Shown: positions 1-7,926, counted from the first letter of the stretch. The stretch: DNA of 9,637 nt from an uncultured Collinsella sp. (GCA_902388545.1 CABMPS010000064.1:1-9637); one strand, 5' to 3'. Numbers and translations are program-made. Notes: a model not told the origin generated them from the sequence alone.

Positions 1-37
1 GAAGCCCTCGCCGCACGAAGTGCGCAGCGAGGGCTTC
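1..37 (-). terminator. Terminator-like hairpin after the split pfl operon
   Basis: A perfect 11-bp inverted repeat (GAAGCCCTCGC at 1-11 and GCGAGGGCTTC at 27-37) encloses a second 5-bp stem (CGCAC 12-16, GTGCG 20-24). It lies 70 bp past the stop codon of the small glycyl-radical gene, so it probably ends that transcript. The T-tract that would prove a minus-strand terminator would fall left of position 1 and cannot be seen. On the plus strand only a weak TTCTTG follows. It could instead serve a convergent gene to the left, or both. Confidence 0.55.
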
Positions 38-106
38 TTGCATGTCCGAGGACGTTTTGGGAGGTAGCCCAAACAGCCCCAGCGATCCTGCGGGAGTTAA
101 ACCCCT

Positions 107-385
107 TTAGAACTTGTTGTGGAAGGTACGCGAAATGACCTCGTCCTGCTGCTCCTTGGTGAGCGTGTGGAAGTTCACGGCGTAGCCGGAAACGCGGATG
201 TGATTTTGAGAGCATTGGCAAAAGATGGTCAGCTGCGGGTACTTCTCGGGGTGAGCCTGAGCGTCGAGCAGCGTCTCACGGTTGAAGACGTTGATGTTCA
301 GGTGGTGGCCACCCTTCTCGGCGTAAGCGTCGAGCATGTGGACCAGGTTATCGGCCTGAGTCTCGGAAACTTCAGAAACCTTCAT
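107..385 (-). CDS. grcA: Stand-alone glycyl-radical domain of pyruvate formate-lyase (GrcA-like)
   Basis: This 92-residue protein corresponds to the C-terminal radical domain of pyruvate formate-lyase. Residues 27-53 ([16 protein letters not shown], then PEKYPQLTI) and 63-92 ([10 protein letters not shown] through ISRTFHNKF) match the end of E. coli PflB. Gly67 in RVSGY is the expected radical site, with 25 residues after it. The ATG at 385 is chosen because AAGGAG lies 7 nt upstream; a longer reading from a TTG at 433 runs through a GC hairpin and lacks an RBS. E. coli GrcA (127 residues) replaces an oxidatively damaged radical domain. Here the neighbouring core enzyme has no radical domain at all, so this protein is probably its obligatory partner and the substrate of a PFL-activating radical-SAM enzyme, which is not in the window. 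Oddity: eight extra residues (55-62, FCQCSQNH) interrupt the usually invariant QLTI-RVSGY junction. Confidence 0.9.
   Translation of the reverse strand: MKVSEVSETQADNLVHMLDAYAEKGGHHLNINVFNRETLLDAQAHPEKYPQLTIFCQCSQNHIRVSGYAVNFHTLTKEQQDEVISRTFHNKF
200..223 (-). other. 24-nt in-frame insertion before the radical loop (Cys-x-Cys)
   Basis: The insertion encodes residues 55-62 of the small radical protein. Removing it restores the canonical [11 protein letters not shown] exactly. On the coding strand the inserted bases lie between two ATC isoleucine codons (CATC on each side), as a duplication-type event would leave. The insert is AT-richer than its surroundings and contains a 5-bp inverted repeat (TTTTG and CAAAA, 10-nt loop). 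It contains no stop and keeps the frame. I know of no PFL or GrcA with this insertion, but I could not search. Confidence 0.8.
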
Positions 386-408
386 AATGTGTCTCCTTCG
401 ATTGATAG

Positions 409-428
409 GCGCCGGCCGAAACCGGCGC
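409..428 (-). other. GC-rich hairpin just upstream of the grcA RBS
   Basis: GCGCCGG (409-415) and CCGGCGC (422-428) form a perfect 7-bp stem with a 6-nt loop. The stem ends 10 nt before the AAGGAG of the small radical gene. No T-tract follows on the minus strand, so it is not a good terminator. It may protect the 5' end of a processed grcA mRNA; that role is inferred. Confidence 0.6.
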
Positions 429-444
429 GCCAATCAGTAATCGT

Positions 445-469
445 TATTGTTAGTATAGCACTAACAATA
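445..469 (-). repeat. Perfect 10-bp inverted repeat immediately after the pflB stop
   Basis: TATTGTTAGT (445-454) and ACTAACAATA (460-469) are exact inverted copies with a 5-nt centre, beginning one base after the TAA of the core gene. As RNA this is an AU-rich hairpin without a following U-tract. As DNA it is an operator-like 25-bp palindrome. The half TTGTTA resembles Rex half-sites, but the spacing (7 bp between TTGTTAG and CTAACAA) is wider than the usual 4 bp. Its function is unknown. Confidence 0.7.
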
Positions 470-470
470 G

Positions 471-2522
<2,052 letters not shown>

Positions 2523-2752
2523 TGTGTAACCACGCTCCTAGTTACGTGTAATGCGGCGCTCTCTCACACCGCTGCTTATTGAATTCTTGAATTATCGGCT
2601 TGCACTACCGGCTTCTTCCGTTCTTCACCACACGTTGGTACAGGGAAAAACGTTTGTCCACCTTGGAACTGCAACCCAAAACCCAAGATTTCACCCGTTT
2701 GAGAAGGATAACATAGCCACCCCCTTCATCAGGGCTGTTATATGTTTCTTTT

Positions 2753-2779
2753 TTTATACCATTAGTGCGTTTTTAACAA
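2753..2779 (-). promoter_or_regulatory. Candidate pflB promoter with extended -10
   Basis: On the minus strand TGGTATAAA (2761-2753) is an extended -10 element. TTGTTA (2779-2774) is a possible -35 at a short 15-bp spacing; TTTGTT at 16 bp is the alternative. Transcription would begin near 2745 and leave a leader of about 220 nt. Several other A/T-rich hexamers lie nearby (CATATAAC, GATAAT), so the exact start is uncertain. Confidence 0.4.
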
Positions 2780-2919
2780 ATCCGCAGGAAATGCGAGCGC
2801 GAACAACTACCGTTCACCGATTTGTTTGGTATTTTTCCTTGCCTTTGTACGACGTTCACTCTAGCTGTTATGCCAGTTTTAGCAGGGTAAAGTGTCCCAG
2901 AGACCCCGCAGAAACTGCA

Positions 2920-2951
2920 GGGCGGCCACGGGATTTCCCCCGGGACCGCCC
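2920..2951 (-). terminator. Terminator-like hairpin after the permease gene
   Basis: GGGCGG (2920-2925) pairs with CCGCCC (2946-2951). The stem continues, with single-base bulges, through CC/GG and CGGG/CCCG to an ATTTCC loop. It lies about 40 bp past the permease stop. On the minus strand the bases after the stem read TGCAGTTTCTG, a weak T-tract, so termination efficiency is uncertain. It insulates the permease unit from pflB. Confidence 0.65.
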
Positions 2952-2992
2952 TATGGCATGGTTAGTTATTTAGCTTTGATTGCCGCTTGGCA

Positions 2993-4006
2993 TTAGGCGG
3001 CTGCGGCGGCCTTGTCGGTCGTTGCCTTGCTGTGGCCCTGACCCTCAAAATGCTTGTAGCACCAGCTGGTGACCAGCGGGGTCAAAATAGCCGTAACGAT
3101 TGCGCAGGCAGCGACCTGTGCCGTGGCCGTTGCGAGCACCGCACCGCCGTACATGGCCCCGTTGACGCTTGCCATGGCAGCAGGCGTGGCCACATTGGCT
3201 CCGGCGCAGCTCGAAATGGCCGCACCTGCGACACCCGTACCGCCCGTGAGCTTATCGACCGCGATAACGGGAATTGCAAAGACCACCGAGCAGATCACGC
3301 CGAGCAGAATACCGGGAAGACCACCATTAATGAGCTGGCCAAAGGTCATGGTCGAGCCCATGGCAAAGAAGACGAGCACGATGATGGCGGAAAGTGCCGG
3401 TGCCATCATCTTCTTAAAGCTCGGGAAGAGGTTGCCCAGAATAATGCCGACGACGATCGGCAGGATGGCGCCCACGAGCGACCAGCCAATCGGAGCCTGA
3501 CCGGCGGCGCCAAGGACAATCATCGTGACCGGAGGGCCGACAACGAGCGTGGTGATGGCGACGGCGCCACGCTCGGCCTCGTTGCCCATGGTGCCCATCA
3601 GTCCAGCGTACATAGCGTTGTTCGCACCCGTGCAAGCGGCCAGCATCACCATGGCCGAGATACCAAACAGGTTGTCGTTGAATACATAAAGGATGAGCAG
3701 CGACACGGCAACGACCACGATCTGCTTGACGGCGATGATGATGGCGCCGCGGGCAGCGGCGGCAGGAGCGCTCTTAAACGAAATCGTCGTACCGACGATG
3801 AGCAAAAAAGCGCCAACAAGCGGGCCCGCGCCCTGCTGGGTCATGCCGAGCGTAAAGCTGCCGAGCGTTTTGAACAGGTCGGGGAACAGCGTGTTGAGCA
3901 GGCAGCCCAACAAAAGCGGCACCAAAATATTGGCACCCGGGATGGAGGACATCTTAAAGAACGGCTCCTTTGCCGCCGGCGCCTCCACCGCAGTCGATTC
4001 ACTCAT
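2993..4006 (-). CDS. kdgT: 2-keto-3-deoxygluconate permease
   Basis: This integral membrane proton symporter for 2-keto-3-deoxygluconate (KDGT family, TC 2.A.10) would import a breakdown product of pectin, hexuronates or related sugar acids. The 337 residues are close to E. coli KdgT (327). Shared blocks include SIPGANILVPLLLG (21-34), GSFTLGM (49-55), GPPVTMIVLGAAG (157-169), LPGILLGV (230-237), and DKLTGGTGVAGAAISSCAGA followed by NVATP (251-275). Around ten hydrophobic segments span the protein. Both ends have short tails, and the C-terminal one ends in five alanines. The ATG at 4006 has a strong AAGGAG 7 nt upstream. The gene follows the dehydrogenase at 108 bp, with a terminator-like hairpin between them, so it probably depends on read-through. 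Family assignment is firm; exact substrate is inferred. Confidence 0.88.
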   Translation of the reverse strand: MSESTAVEAPAAKEPFFKMSSIPGANILVPLLLGCLLNTLFPDLFKTLGSFTLGMTQQGAGPLVGAFLLIVGTTISFKSAPAAAARGAIIIAVKQIVVVAVSLLILYVFNDNLFGISAMVMLAACTGANNAMYAGLMGTMGNEAERGAVAITTLVVGPPVTMIVLGAAGQAPIGWSLVGAILPIVVGIILGNLFPSFKKMMAPALSAIIVLVFFAMGSTMTFGQLINGGLPGILLGVICSVVFAIPVIAVDKLTGGTGVAGAAISSCAGANVATPAAMASVNGAMYGGAVLATATAQVAACAIVTAILTPLVTSWCYKHFEGQGHSKATTDKAAAAA

Positions 4007-4023
4007 TTATATCTCCTTTTGAT

Positions 4024-4036
4024 GCGTGTGACACGC
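4024..4036 (-). repeat. Short palindrome in the kdgT leader
   Basis: GCGTGT and ACACGC are exact inverted copies around a single G. The repeat ends about 5 bp upstream of the AAGGAG of the permease gene. A single-base loop cannot close fully in RNA, so it would form a shorter hairpin or act as a DNA-binding site. Its role is unknown. Confidence 0.4.
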
Positions 4037-4054
4037 GGCCGCACGCGCCTTTGT

Positions 4055-4095
4055 CAGAAAGAAGGCGACGGTCCCGAGTCGCAGGAGCCGTCGCC
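4055..4095 (-). terminator. Rho-independent terminator between the dehydrogenase and the permease
   Basis: GGCGACGG (4064-4071) and CCGTCGCC (4088-4095) form a perfect 8-bp GC-rich stem. On the minus strand it is followed directly by TTCTTTCT (4063-4056), an imperfect T-tract. It starts about 20 bp past the dehydrogenase stop codon. No convincing promoter lies between it and the permease start, so it may act as a partial terminator that sets the ratio of the two products. Confidence 0.7.
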
Positions 4096-4114
4096 GAATT
4101 AACGTCGCGGGGTA

Positions 4115-4864
4115 TTACCCGTCCAGAACGATGCCACCGTCGCAGTCACCGATTTCGCCGTTCACGAAGCTGGCGAGGTCGGAAGCGAAGAACAGCACCA
4201 TCTGCGCAGGCTCGCTGGCCTGGGCGGCGCGGCCCAGAGGAATACCGTTGATGATGCGCTGAGAGTTCTCGTCAGAGAGAATCGAGGTCATATCGGTAAG
4301 GGTAAGTGACGGGCACACGGCGTTGCAGCGGACGCCAAACTTGCCGCCTTCCTTGGCGACTGCCTTGGTTAGACCGTTAACACCGGCCTTGGAGCTGGCG
4401 TAGGCGGCTGTGCCGAGCAGGCCGCCACCGATCTTGCCCGCAACGGAACTCACGTTGACGATAGTGCCGGCATGGGCCGCCTTAAAGTGCGGATACACGG
4501 CGTTCATCATAGTGAAGGTACCGTTGAGGTTGATGTCGATGGTGCGACGCCACTCGGTGTCATCGATCTCGTCGAACTTCTTGGTGCTGATGACGCCAGC
4601 ACAGTTGATCAGGATGTTGGTTTGCGGCAGGTCCGTAAAAATCTGCTCGACGGTCTCACGCGCCTTGGGCGCATCGGCAACATCGAGCTGATAGAACTTG
4701 TTGCCCTCGCCAAGCTCGACCACAGCGGCCTCGCCCTTGGCAGCGTTCCTTGCGATGAGCGCGACGTGTCCGCCGCCCGCGACGATGCCCTTGGCGATCT
4801 CGAGGCCAATGCCCTGAGTGCCGCCGGTAACGATCGCGGTTTTGCCCGTGAAGTCAAATGCCAT
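4115..4864 (-). CDS. Classical short-chain dehydrogenase/reductase, probably acting on a sugar acid
   Basis: This is a cytoplasmic NAD(P)-dependent oxidoreductase of 249 residues, the usual classical SDR length. It shows the dinucleotide motif TGGTQGIG (13-20), NCAG (87-90), active-site Asn112, Ser140 in NVSSVAG, and the YxxxK pair Tyr155/Lys159 in AAYASSKAG. An Arg after the second strand (IARN, 37-40) favours NADP over NAD. Pairing with a 2-keto-3-deoxygluconate permease suggests a KduD-like 2-keto-3-deoxygluconate 5-dehydrogenase or a gluconate 5-dehydrogenase. Similarity to E. coli KduD outside the SDR motifs is modest, however, and a FabG-like reductase cannot be excluded. The ATG at 4864 has AAGGGGG 8 nt upstream and GGAG only 2 nt upstream. 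A TTG at 4872 is in another frame. It is divergent from the MarR operon across 249 bp. Confidence 0.88.
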   Translation of the reverse strand: MAFDFTGKTAIVTGGTQGIGLEIAKGIVAGGGHVALIARNAAKGEAAVVELGEGNKFYQLDVADAPKARETVEQIFTDLPQTNILINCAGVISTKKFDEIDDTEWRRTIDINLNGTFTMMNAVYPHFKAAHAGTIVNVSSVAGKIGGGLLGTAAYASSKAGVNGLTKAVAKEGGKFGVRCNAVCPSLTLTDMTSILSDENSQRIINGIPLGRAAQASEPAQMVLFFASDLASFVNGEIGDCDGGIVLDG

Positions 4865-4866
4865 GA

Positions 4867-4910
4867 CTCCAACCCCCTTGATTCAGGTGTCTCCTTGCGG
4901 GAAGTTGGAG
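4867..4910 (-). other. Leader inverted repeat around the SDR ribosome binding sites
   Basis: CTCCAAC (4867-4873) and GTTGGAG (4904-4910) are exact inverted copies 30 nt apart. In the mRNA they would form a stem next to the start codon, with a strong AAGGAG (4896-4891) and much of the GGGGG tract exposed in the loop. This could modulate translation initiation. A 7-bp match over this distance may also be chance. Confidence 0.35.
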
Positions 4911-4911
4911 C

Positions 4912-4958
4912 ATCGCACGTGGCGATAAATGAGTCCCAGTCGTCATGGTGGTGACAAC
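4912..4958 (-). other. Two small hairpins in the SDR 5' leader
   Basis: ATCGC (4912-4916) and GCGAT (4922-4926) form a perfect 5-bp stem with a CACGT loop in RNA. Further upstream GTCGTCA (4939-4945) and TGACAAC (4952-4958) form a 7-bp stem with one G-U pair. Both would lie inside the roughly 107-nt leader transcribed from the promoter at 4978-5005. No known riboswitch class was recognised. Confidence 0.4.
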
Positions 4959-4977
4959 CCCTCGCCTAACCGCGGGC

Positions 4978-5005
4978 ATAATAGTTCTTTGAAACGCTTC
5001 AGCAA
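4978..5005 (-). promoter_or_regulatory. Promoter of the SDR-kdgT unit
   Basis: On the minus strand TTGCTG (5005-5000) is the -35 and TATTAT (4983-4978) the -10, with 16 bp between them. Transcription would start near 4971. A LacI-type palindrome occupies the spacer and the end of the -35 element, an arrangement typical of repression. Confidence 0.55.
4989..5002. promoter_or_regulatory. LacI-family-type operator
   Basis: The core TGAAACGCTTCA (4990-5001) is a palindrome with one mismatched pair around a central CG, the hallmark of LacI/GalR-family operators. It does not fit the CcpA cre consensus well, because only three bases separate TG from CG. It overlaps the promoter of the dehydrogenase, so a sugar-acid-responsive LacI-type repressor encoded elsewhere is the likely ligand. 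Confidence 0.5.
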
Positions 5006-5067
5006 TTGAATTTTTTAACTCTTTATGCGCTCTTTATATTGCCCACTGCATGAGGCCCGAATATGCG

Positions 5068-5125
5068 GGTATCATCTTTCACCGAAAATAGTTTCTAGTG
5101 TTAGGGGTTTTCGGTGGAAGATACC
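5068..5125 (+). promoter_or_regulatory. Long inverted repeat over the marR start and RBS
   Basis: ATCTTTCACCGAAAA (5074-5088) and TTTTCGGTGGAAGAT (5108-5122) match as inverted copies at 14 of 15 positions, the exception being a G-U-compatible pair. Allowing a 3-nt bulge, GGTATC (5068-5073) also pairs with GATACC (5120-5125). The 19-nt loop carries the AGGGG ribosome binding site, and the right arm contains the GTG start. A possible -10 (TATCAT, 5070-5075) overlaps the left arm. Each arm is itself TTTC-N3/4-GAA(A), so this may be a pair of MarR operator sites or an RNA hairpin that masks the start. Confidence 0.65.
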
Positions 5126-5563
5126 GATTTCCATGAGCTTGGGCGTCAGCTCTTAACTGAGTTTGGCAGCATGCATCATCGCATTTCACGCTCTGCGGAC
5201 AAAGCTCTCGGCGGCGAGATGGCTGTCATGCGCGCCCTCATGCTCGCTGGCGGTTCGCTCACGCCGAGCGAACTCGCAAATCGCGCCTGGGTCTCGAGTG
5301 CCCGCATCGCCAATATCTTACGCACTCTCGAAGCCAAGGACTGGGTCGAGCGCGAGCACTCAAAGACCGACCGTCGTCGTGTACACGTCACAATGACCGA
5401 TAAGGGATTCCAGAATCTCGAAATCAAACGTCGGGAATTCGAGGAGCGCACCGCGGCCTTCCTCGAGCAGCTCGGCGAAACAGATACCCAAGAGATGGTG
5501 CGCCTTCTAAGGCGTTTCAACGAAATTATCGACCGCAATCAAGAAAGGAGAGATGCCGAGTGA
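5114..5563 (+). CDS. MarR-family transcriptional regulator
   Basis: This is a dimeric winged-helix DNA-binding repressor of 149 residues, the normal MarR size. The HTH runs from LTPSELANRA (49-58) through the recognition helix VSSARIANILRTLEAK (60-75). The wing follows, with the family's D-x-R pattern in KTDRRRVHVTMTDKG (84-98). Flanking N- and C-terminal helices would form the dimer interface. GTG at 5114 is chosen because AGGGG lies 6 nt upstream; the next in-frame ATG would remove the first dimerisation helix. Its stop overlaps the GTG of the following exporter gene by 4 nt, so the two are translationally coupled. It is expected to repress this operon and release it on binding a toxic compound that the exporter removes. 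The inducer is unknown. Confidence 0.92.
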   Translation: MEDTDFHELGRQLLTEFGSMHHRISRSADKALGGEMAVMRALMLAGGSLTPSELANRAWVSSARIANILRTLEAKDWVEREHSKTDRRRVHVTMTDKGFQNLEIKRREFEERTAAFLEQLGETDTQEMVRLLRRFNEIIDRNQERRDAE

Positions 5564-7926
5564 GGATTCTCAAGCTCTTTAAAAAGCATGTCCTGGCACT
5601 GTTCACAGCTATCGTACTTATCGTAATCAGCTGCAACGCCGATCTGGCACTGCCTACCTACATGAGCGACATCGTCGACGTGGGCGTGCAGCAAGGCGGC
5701 ATCGCCTCGCCCGTGCCCGACACCATTCGCGCCGAATCGCTCGACGACCTCGAACTCTTTATGAGCGCCAAGGATGCCAAGACGGTAGAGGCTGCGTTTG
5801 GCAAGGCGGACAAGAACGGCATCCGCACGTACAAGGGCACCGAGGACGAGCGCGCCGACGGCAGCAAGATTGCCGACATCATGAGCCTGCCCGAGACCGT
5901 CGTACTTTCGCTCAACCAAGGCATCGATGCCAGCTCCATGGGCGACATGATGGGCGCGTCCAGCGAGAAAGACAACAGCGACCCCCAGGCCATGCCCACC
6001 CCCGAGCAGATGGCGGCAATGACGCCCGAGCAGCTCGCCGAGATGCAGCAGAAGGCCGCAGCGGCGCAGAACATGCAAAAGCAGATTGATGCCGACGGCG
6101 GCAAGATCACCATGAAGAGCCTGCGTCTAGGCGTTGAAGGCGGCCTCATCGACCAAGGCAAGCTCGTCGAGGGCGCCAACGAAATGGCGGACAAAATGGG
6201 CTCCATGTCGGGCTCCATCGTCACTCAGCGCGCCGTGAGCTATGTGCAGGACGAGTACAAGGCGCAGGGTATCGACCCCGCTGACGTGCAGAACTCCTAC
6301 CTGGGCCGTATGGCGACCACAATGTTTGGCCTGTGCCTGGTGTCGCTCGTTGCCACCATCCTGACCGGCGCCGTGGCTTCGCGCACCGCCTGCTCCATCG
6401 CCCGCGACCTGCGCCGCGAGACCTTCAACAAGGTTATGCACTTTTCGCCAGCAGAGGTGGGCAAGTTTAGCCAGGCCTCGCTCATCACCCGCTGCACCAA
6501 CGACATTCAGCAAATTCAGATGGCAGCAACCCTGTTTATCCGCATGTGCCTCATGGCGCCTGTCATGGGTATCGTCGCGGTCATGCGCGTCCTGGCCAAC
6601 CACACCGGCCTGGAGTGGACCATCGCCGTGGCCATTATCGCGGTCTCGGCCGTCGTCGGCGTGCTTATGGGCCTCACCATGCCCAAGTTCAAAAAGATGC
6701 AGAGCTTTGTGGACCGTGTGAACCTTACCGCCCGCGAGCTGCTCGACGGCCTTATGCCTATCCGTTCGTTCAACCGCGAGGAGCATGAGCTCGAGCGTTT
6801 TGACAAGGCGTCGCTCGACCTGATGACCACGCAGCTCTACACCAACCGCGCCATGAGCTTTATGATGCCGCTCATGATGCTCGTCATGAACTGCATCACC
6901 GTGCTTATCGTCTGGTTTGGCGCCCAGGGCGTGTCCGACGGCGTGATGCAGGTCGGCAACATGATGGCGTTTATCTCCTATACCATGCAGATCGTCATGG
7001 CGTTTATGATCCTCACCATGGTTTCGGTCATCCTGCCCCGCGCCGAGGTCGCAGCCGAGCGCGTGGAAGAGGTCATCACCTGCCCCACGAGCATCAACGA
7101 CCCTGCCTCGCCCAAACTGCCCGCAGCCAGCGCGCCGCGCGGTGAGCTCACCTTCCGCGACGTGAGCTTCCAGTACCCCGATGCCCGCGCCGATGTCATC
7201 AGCGGTGTGAACTTCACCACGCACGCCGGCCAGATGCTCGGCATCATTGGCTCCACGGGCTCGGGCAAGTCCACGCTCGTGCAGCTGATTCCGCGCCTGT
7301 ACGACGTCACGGGCGGCAGCATTTCGCTCGACGGCATCGACGTGCGCGACATGACCCTTTCCGATCTTCGCCGCCGCATCGGTTACATCCCGCAGCAGGG
7401 GCGCCTGTTCTCGGGCACCATCGAGAGCAACCTCAAGTTTGCCAGCGACATGGTAAGTGACGAGGATATGCGCCAGGCAGCACGCGTAGCCCAGGCGGAA
7501 GACTTTATCGCCGAGCGCGAGGGCGGCTACGACTCCCCCATCAGCCAGGGCGGCTCCAATGTCTCGGGCGGTCAGCGCCAACGCCTGGCCATCGCCCGCG
7601 CGTTGGCCAAAAAGCCCGAGGTCGTGGTGTTCGATGACTCGTTTAGCGCCCTCGACTACAAGACCGATGCGCGCCTGCGCGAGGAGCTTGCCAAAAACGT
7701 CACCGACGCCGCGCTCGTGGTCGTGGCCCAGCGCATCGCGACCATCATGCACGCCGACCAGATCATCGTGCTCGATGACGGCCACGTAGTGGGCACCGGC
7801 ACGCACGAGGAGCTGCTGCGCAGCTGCCCGGCGTACCTGGAGATCGCACAGTCGCAGCTTTCCGCCGAGGAGCTGGGGCTTACCCAAGAAGAGATTGAAG
7901 CCGTTATGGAAGGAGGCGAGCGCTAA
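5560..7926 (+). CDS. ABC exporter half-transporter, degenerate-site subunit with large extracellular loop
   Basis: The 788 residues comprise a six-helix exporter membrane domain followed by an ATPase domain. The first helix is at about 9-33 and the second begins near 251. The roughly 215-residue loop between them should face outside, where ordinary exporters have a short loop. It includes a Met/Gln/Ala-rich stretch (145-175, PTPEQ and TPEQL repeats). In the ATPase the Walker A is GSTGSGKS (564-571, Lys570), the signature VSGGQ (668-672), and Walker B is VVVFDD (688-693). Asp693 replaces the catalytic Glu and Gln724 replaces the H-loop His. This degeneracy defines the TM287/BmrC-type partner of heterodimeric multidrug exporters. 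The GTG start overlaps the marR stop (GTGA) and has AGGAG 9 nt upstream. The substrate cannot be read from sequence. Confidence 0.93.
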   Translation: MRILKLFKKHVLALFTAIVLIVISCNADLALPTYMSDIVDVGVQQGGIASPVPDTIRAESLDDLELFMSAKDAKTVEAAFGKADKNGIRTYKGTEDERADGSKIADIMSLPETVVLSLNQGIDASSMGDMMGASSEKDNSDPQAMPTPEQMAAMTPEQLAEMQQKAAAAQNMQKQIDADGGKITMKSLRLGVEGGLIDQGKLVEGANEMADKMGSMSGSIVTQRAVSYVQDEYKAQGIDPADVQNSYLGRMATTMFGLCLVSLVATILTGAVASRTACSIARDLRRETFNKVMHFSPAEVGKFSQASLITRCTNDIQQIQMAATLFIRMCLMAPVMGIVAVMRVLANHTGLEWTIAVAIIAVSAVVGVLMGLTMPKFKKMQSFVDRVNLTARELLDGLMPIRSFNREEHELERFDKASLDLMTTQLYTNRAMSFMMPLMMLVMNCITVLIVWFGAQGVSDGVMQVGNMMAFISYTMQIVMAFMILTMVSVILPRAEVAAERVEEVITCPTSINDPASPKLPAASAPRGELTFRDVSFQYPDARADVISGVNFTTHAGQMLGIIGSTGSGKSTLVQLIPRLYDVTGGSISLDGIDVRDMTLSDLRRRIGYIPQQGRLFSGTIESNLKFASDMVSDEDMRQAARVAQAEDFIAEREGGYDSPISQGGSNVSGGQRQRLAIARALAKKPEVVVFDDSFSALDYKTDARLREELAKNVTDAALVVVAQRIATIMHADQIIVLDDGHVVGTGTHEELLRSCPAYLEIAQSQLSAEELGLTQEEIEAVMEGGER

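Larger units (their letters stand above)
2523..2992 (-). promoter_or_regulatory. 470-bp gene-free control region upstream of pflB
   Basis: This AT-richer stretch lies between the permease stop and the PFL core start. Its right end holds the permease terminator (2920-2951). The middle holds a pflB promoter candidate (2753-2779). The rest would be a long leader of roughly 220 nt. Small repeats are visible: AATTC-TT-GAATT (2582-2593), a direct repeat TTGAATT with 1-nt spacing around 2579-2593, and AACCCAA twice in tandem near 2673-2687. I found no convincing FNR (TTGAT-N4-ATCAA) or Rex palindrome. A plus-strand reading frame here (2551-2973) has no RBS and no recognisable protein. Confidence 0.6.

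Noticed and set aside
56..73. 6-bp inverted repeat TTTGGG/CCCAAA after grcA
   Set aside because: It is short, has no T-tract on the minus strand, and a stronger hairpin follows at 1-37.
445..469. Rex operator at the palindrome after pflB
   Set aside because: The half-site resembles TTGTTA, but the spacing between halves is about 3 bp too wide and the position is inside the operon. I kept it only as an unexplained palindrome.
2551..2973. 140-codon plus-strand reading frame in the pflB upstream region
   Set aside because: There is no RBS before its ATG and no domain, and it runs through the permease terminator hairpin.
2987..4102. 371-codon plus-strand reading frame over the permease gene
   Set aside because: It is charged and low-complexity, with no recognisable domain; it is the complement of kdgT.
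4856..4886. Short leader peptide starting at CTG after an AAGGAG upstream of the dehydrogenase
   Set aside because: The AAGGAG is well placed for it, and a 10-codon frame overlaps the gene start. However, CTG starts are rare and nothing about the peptide suggests attenuation.
4989..5002. CcpA-type cre site
   Set aside because: Only three bases separate TG and CG, where cre has four. A general LacI-family operator fits better.
6127..7887. 586-codon minus-strand reading frame antisense to the first exporter gene
   Set aside because: Its His/Ala/Gly/Asp-rich composition is typical of the complement of a GC-rich gene, and the plus strand encodes a clear ABC exporter.
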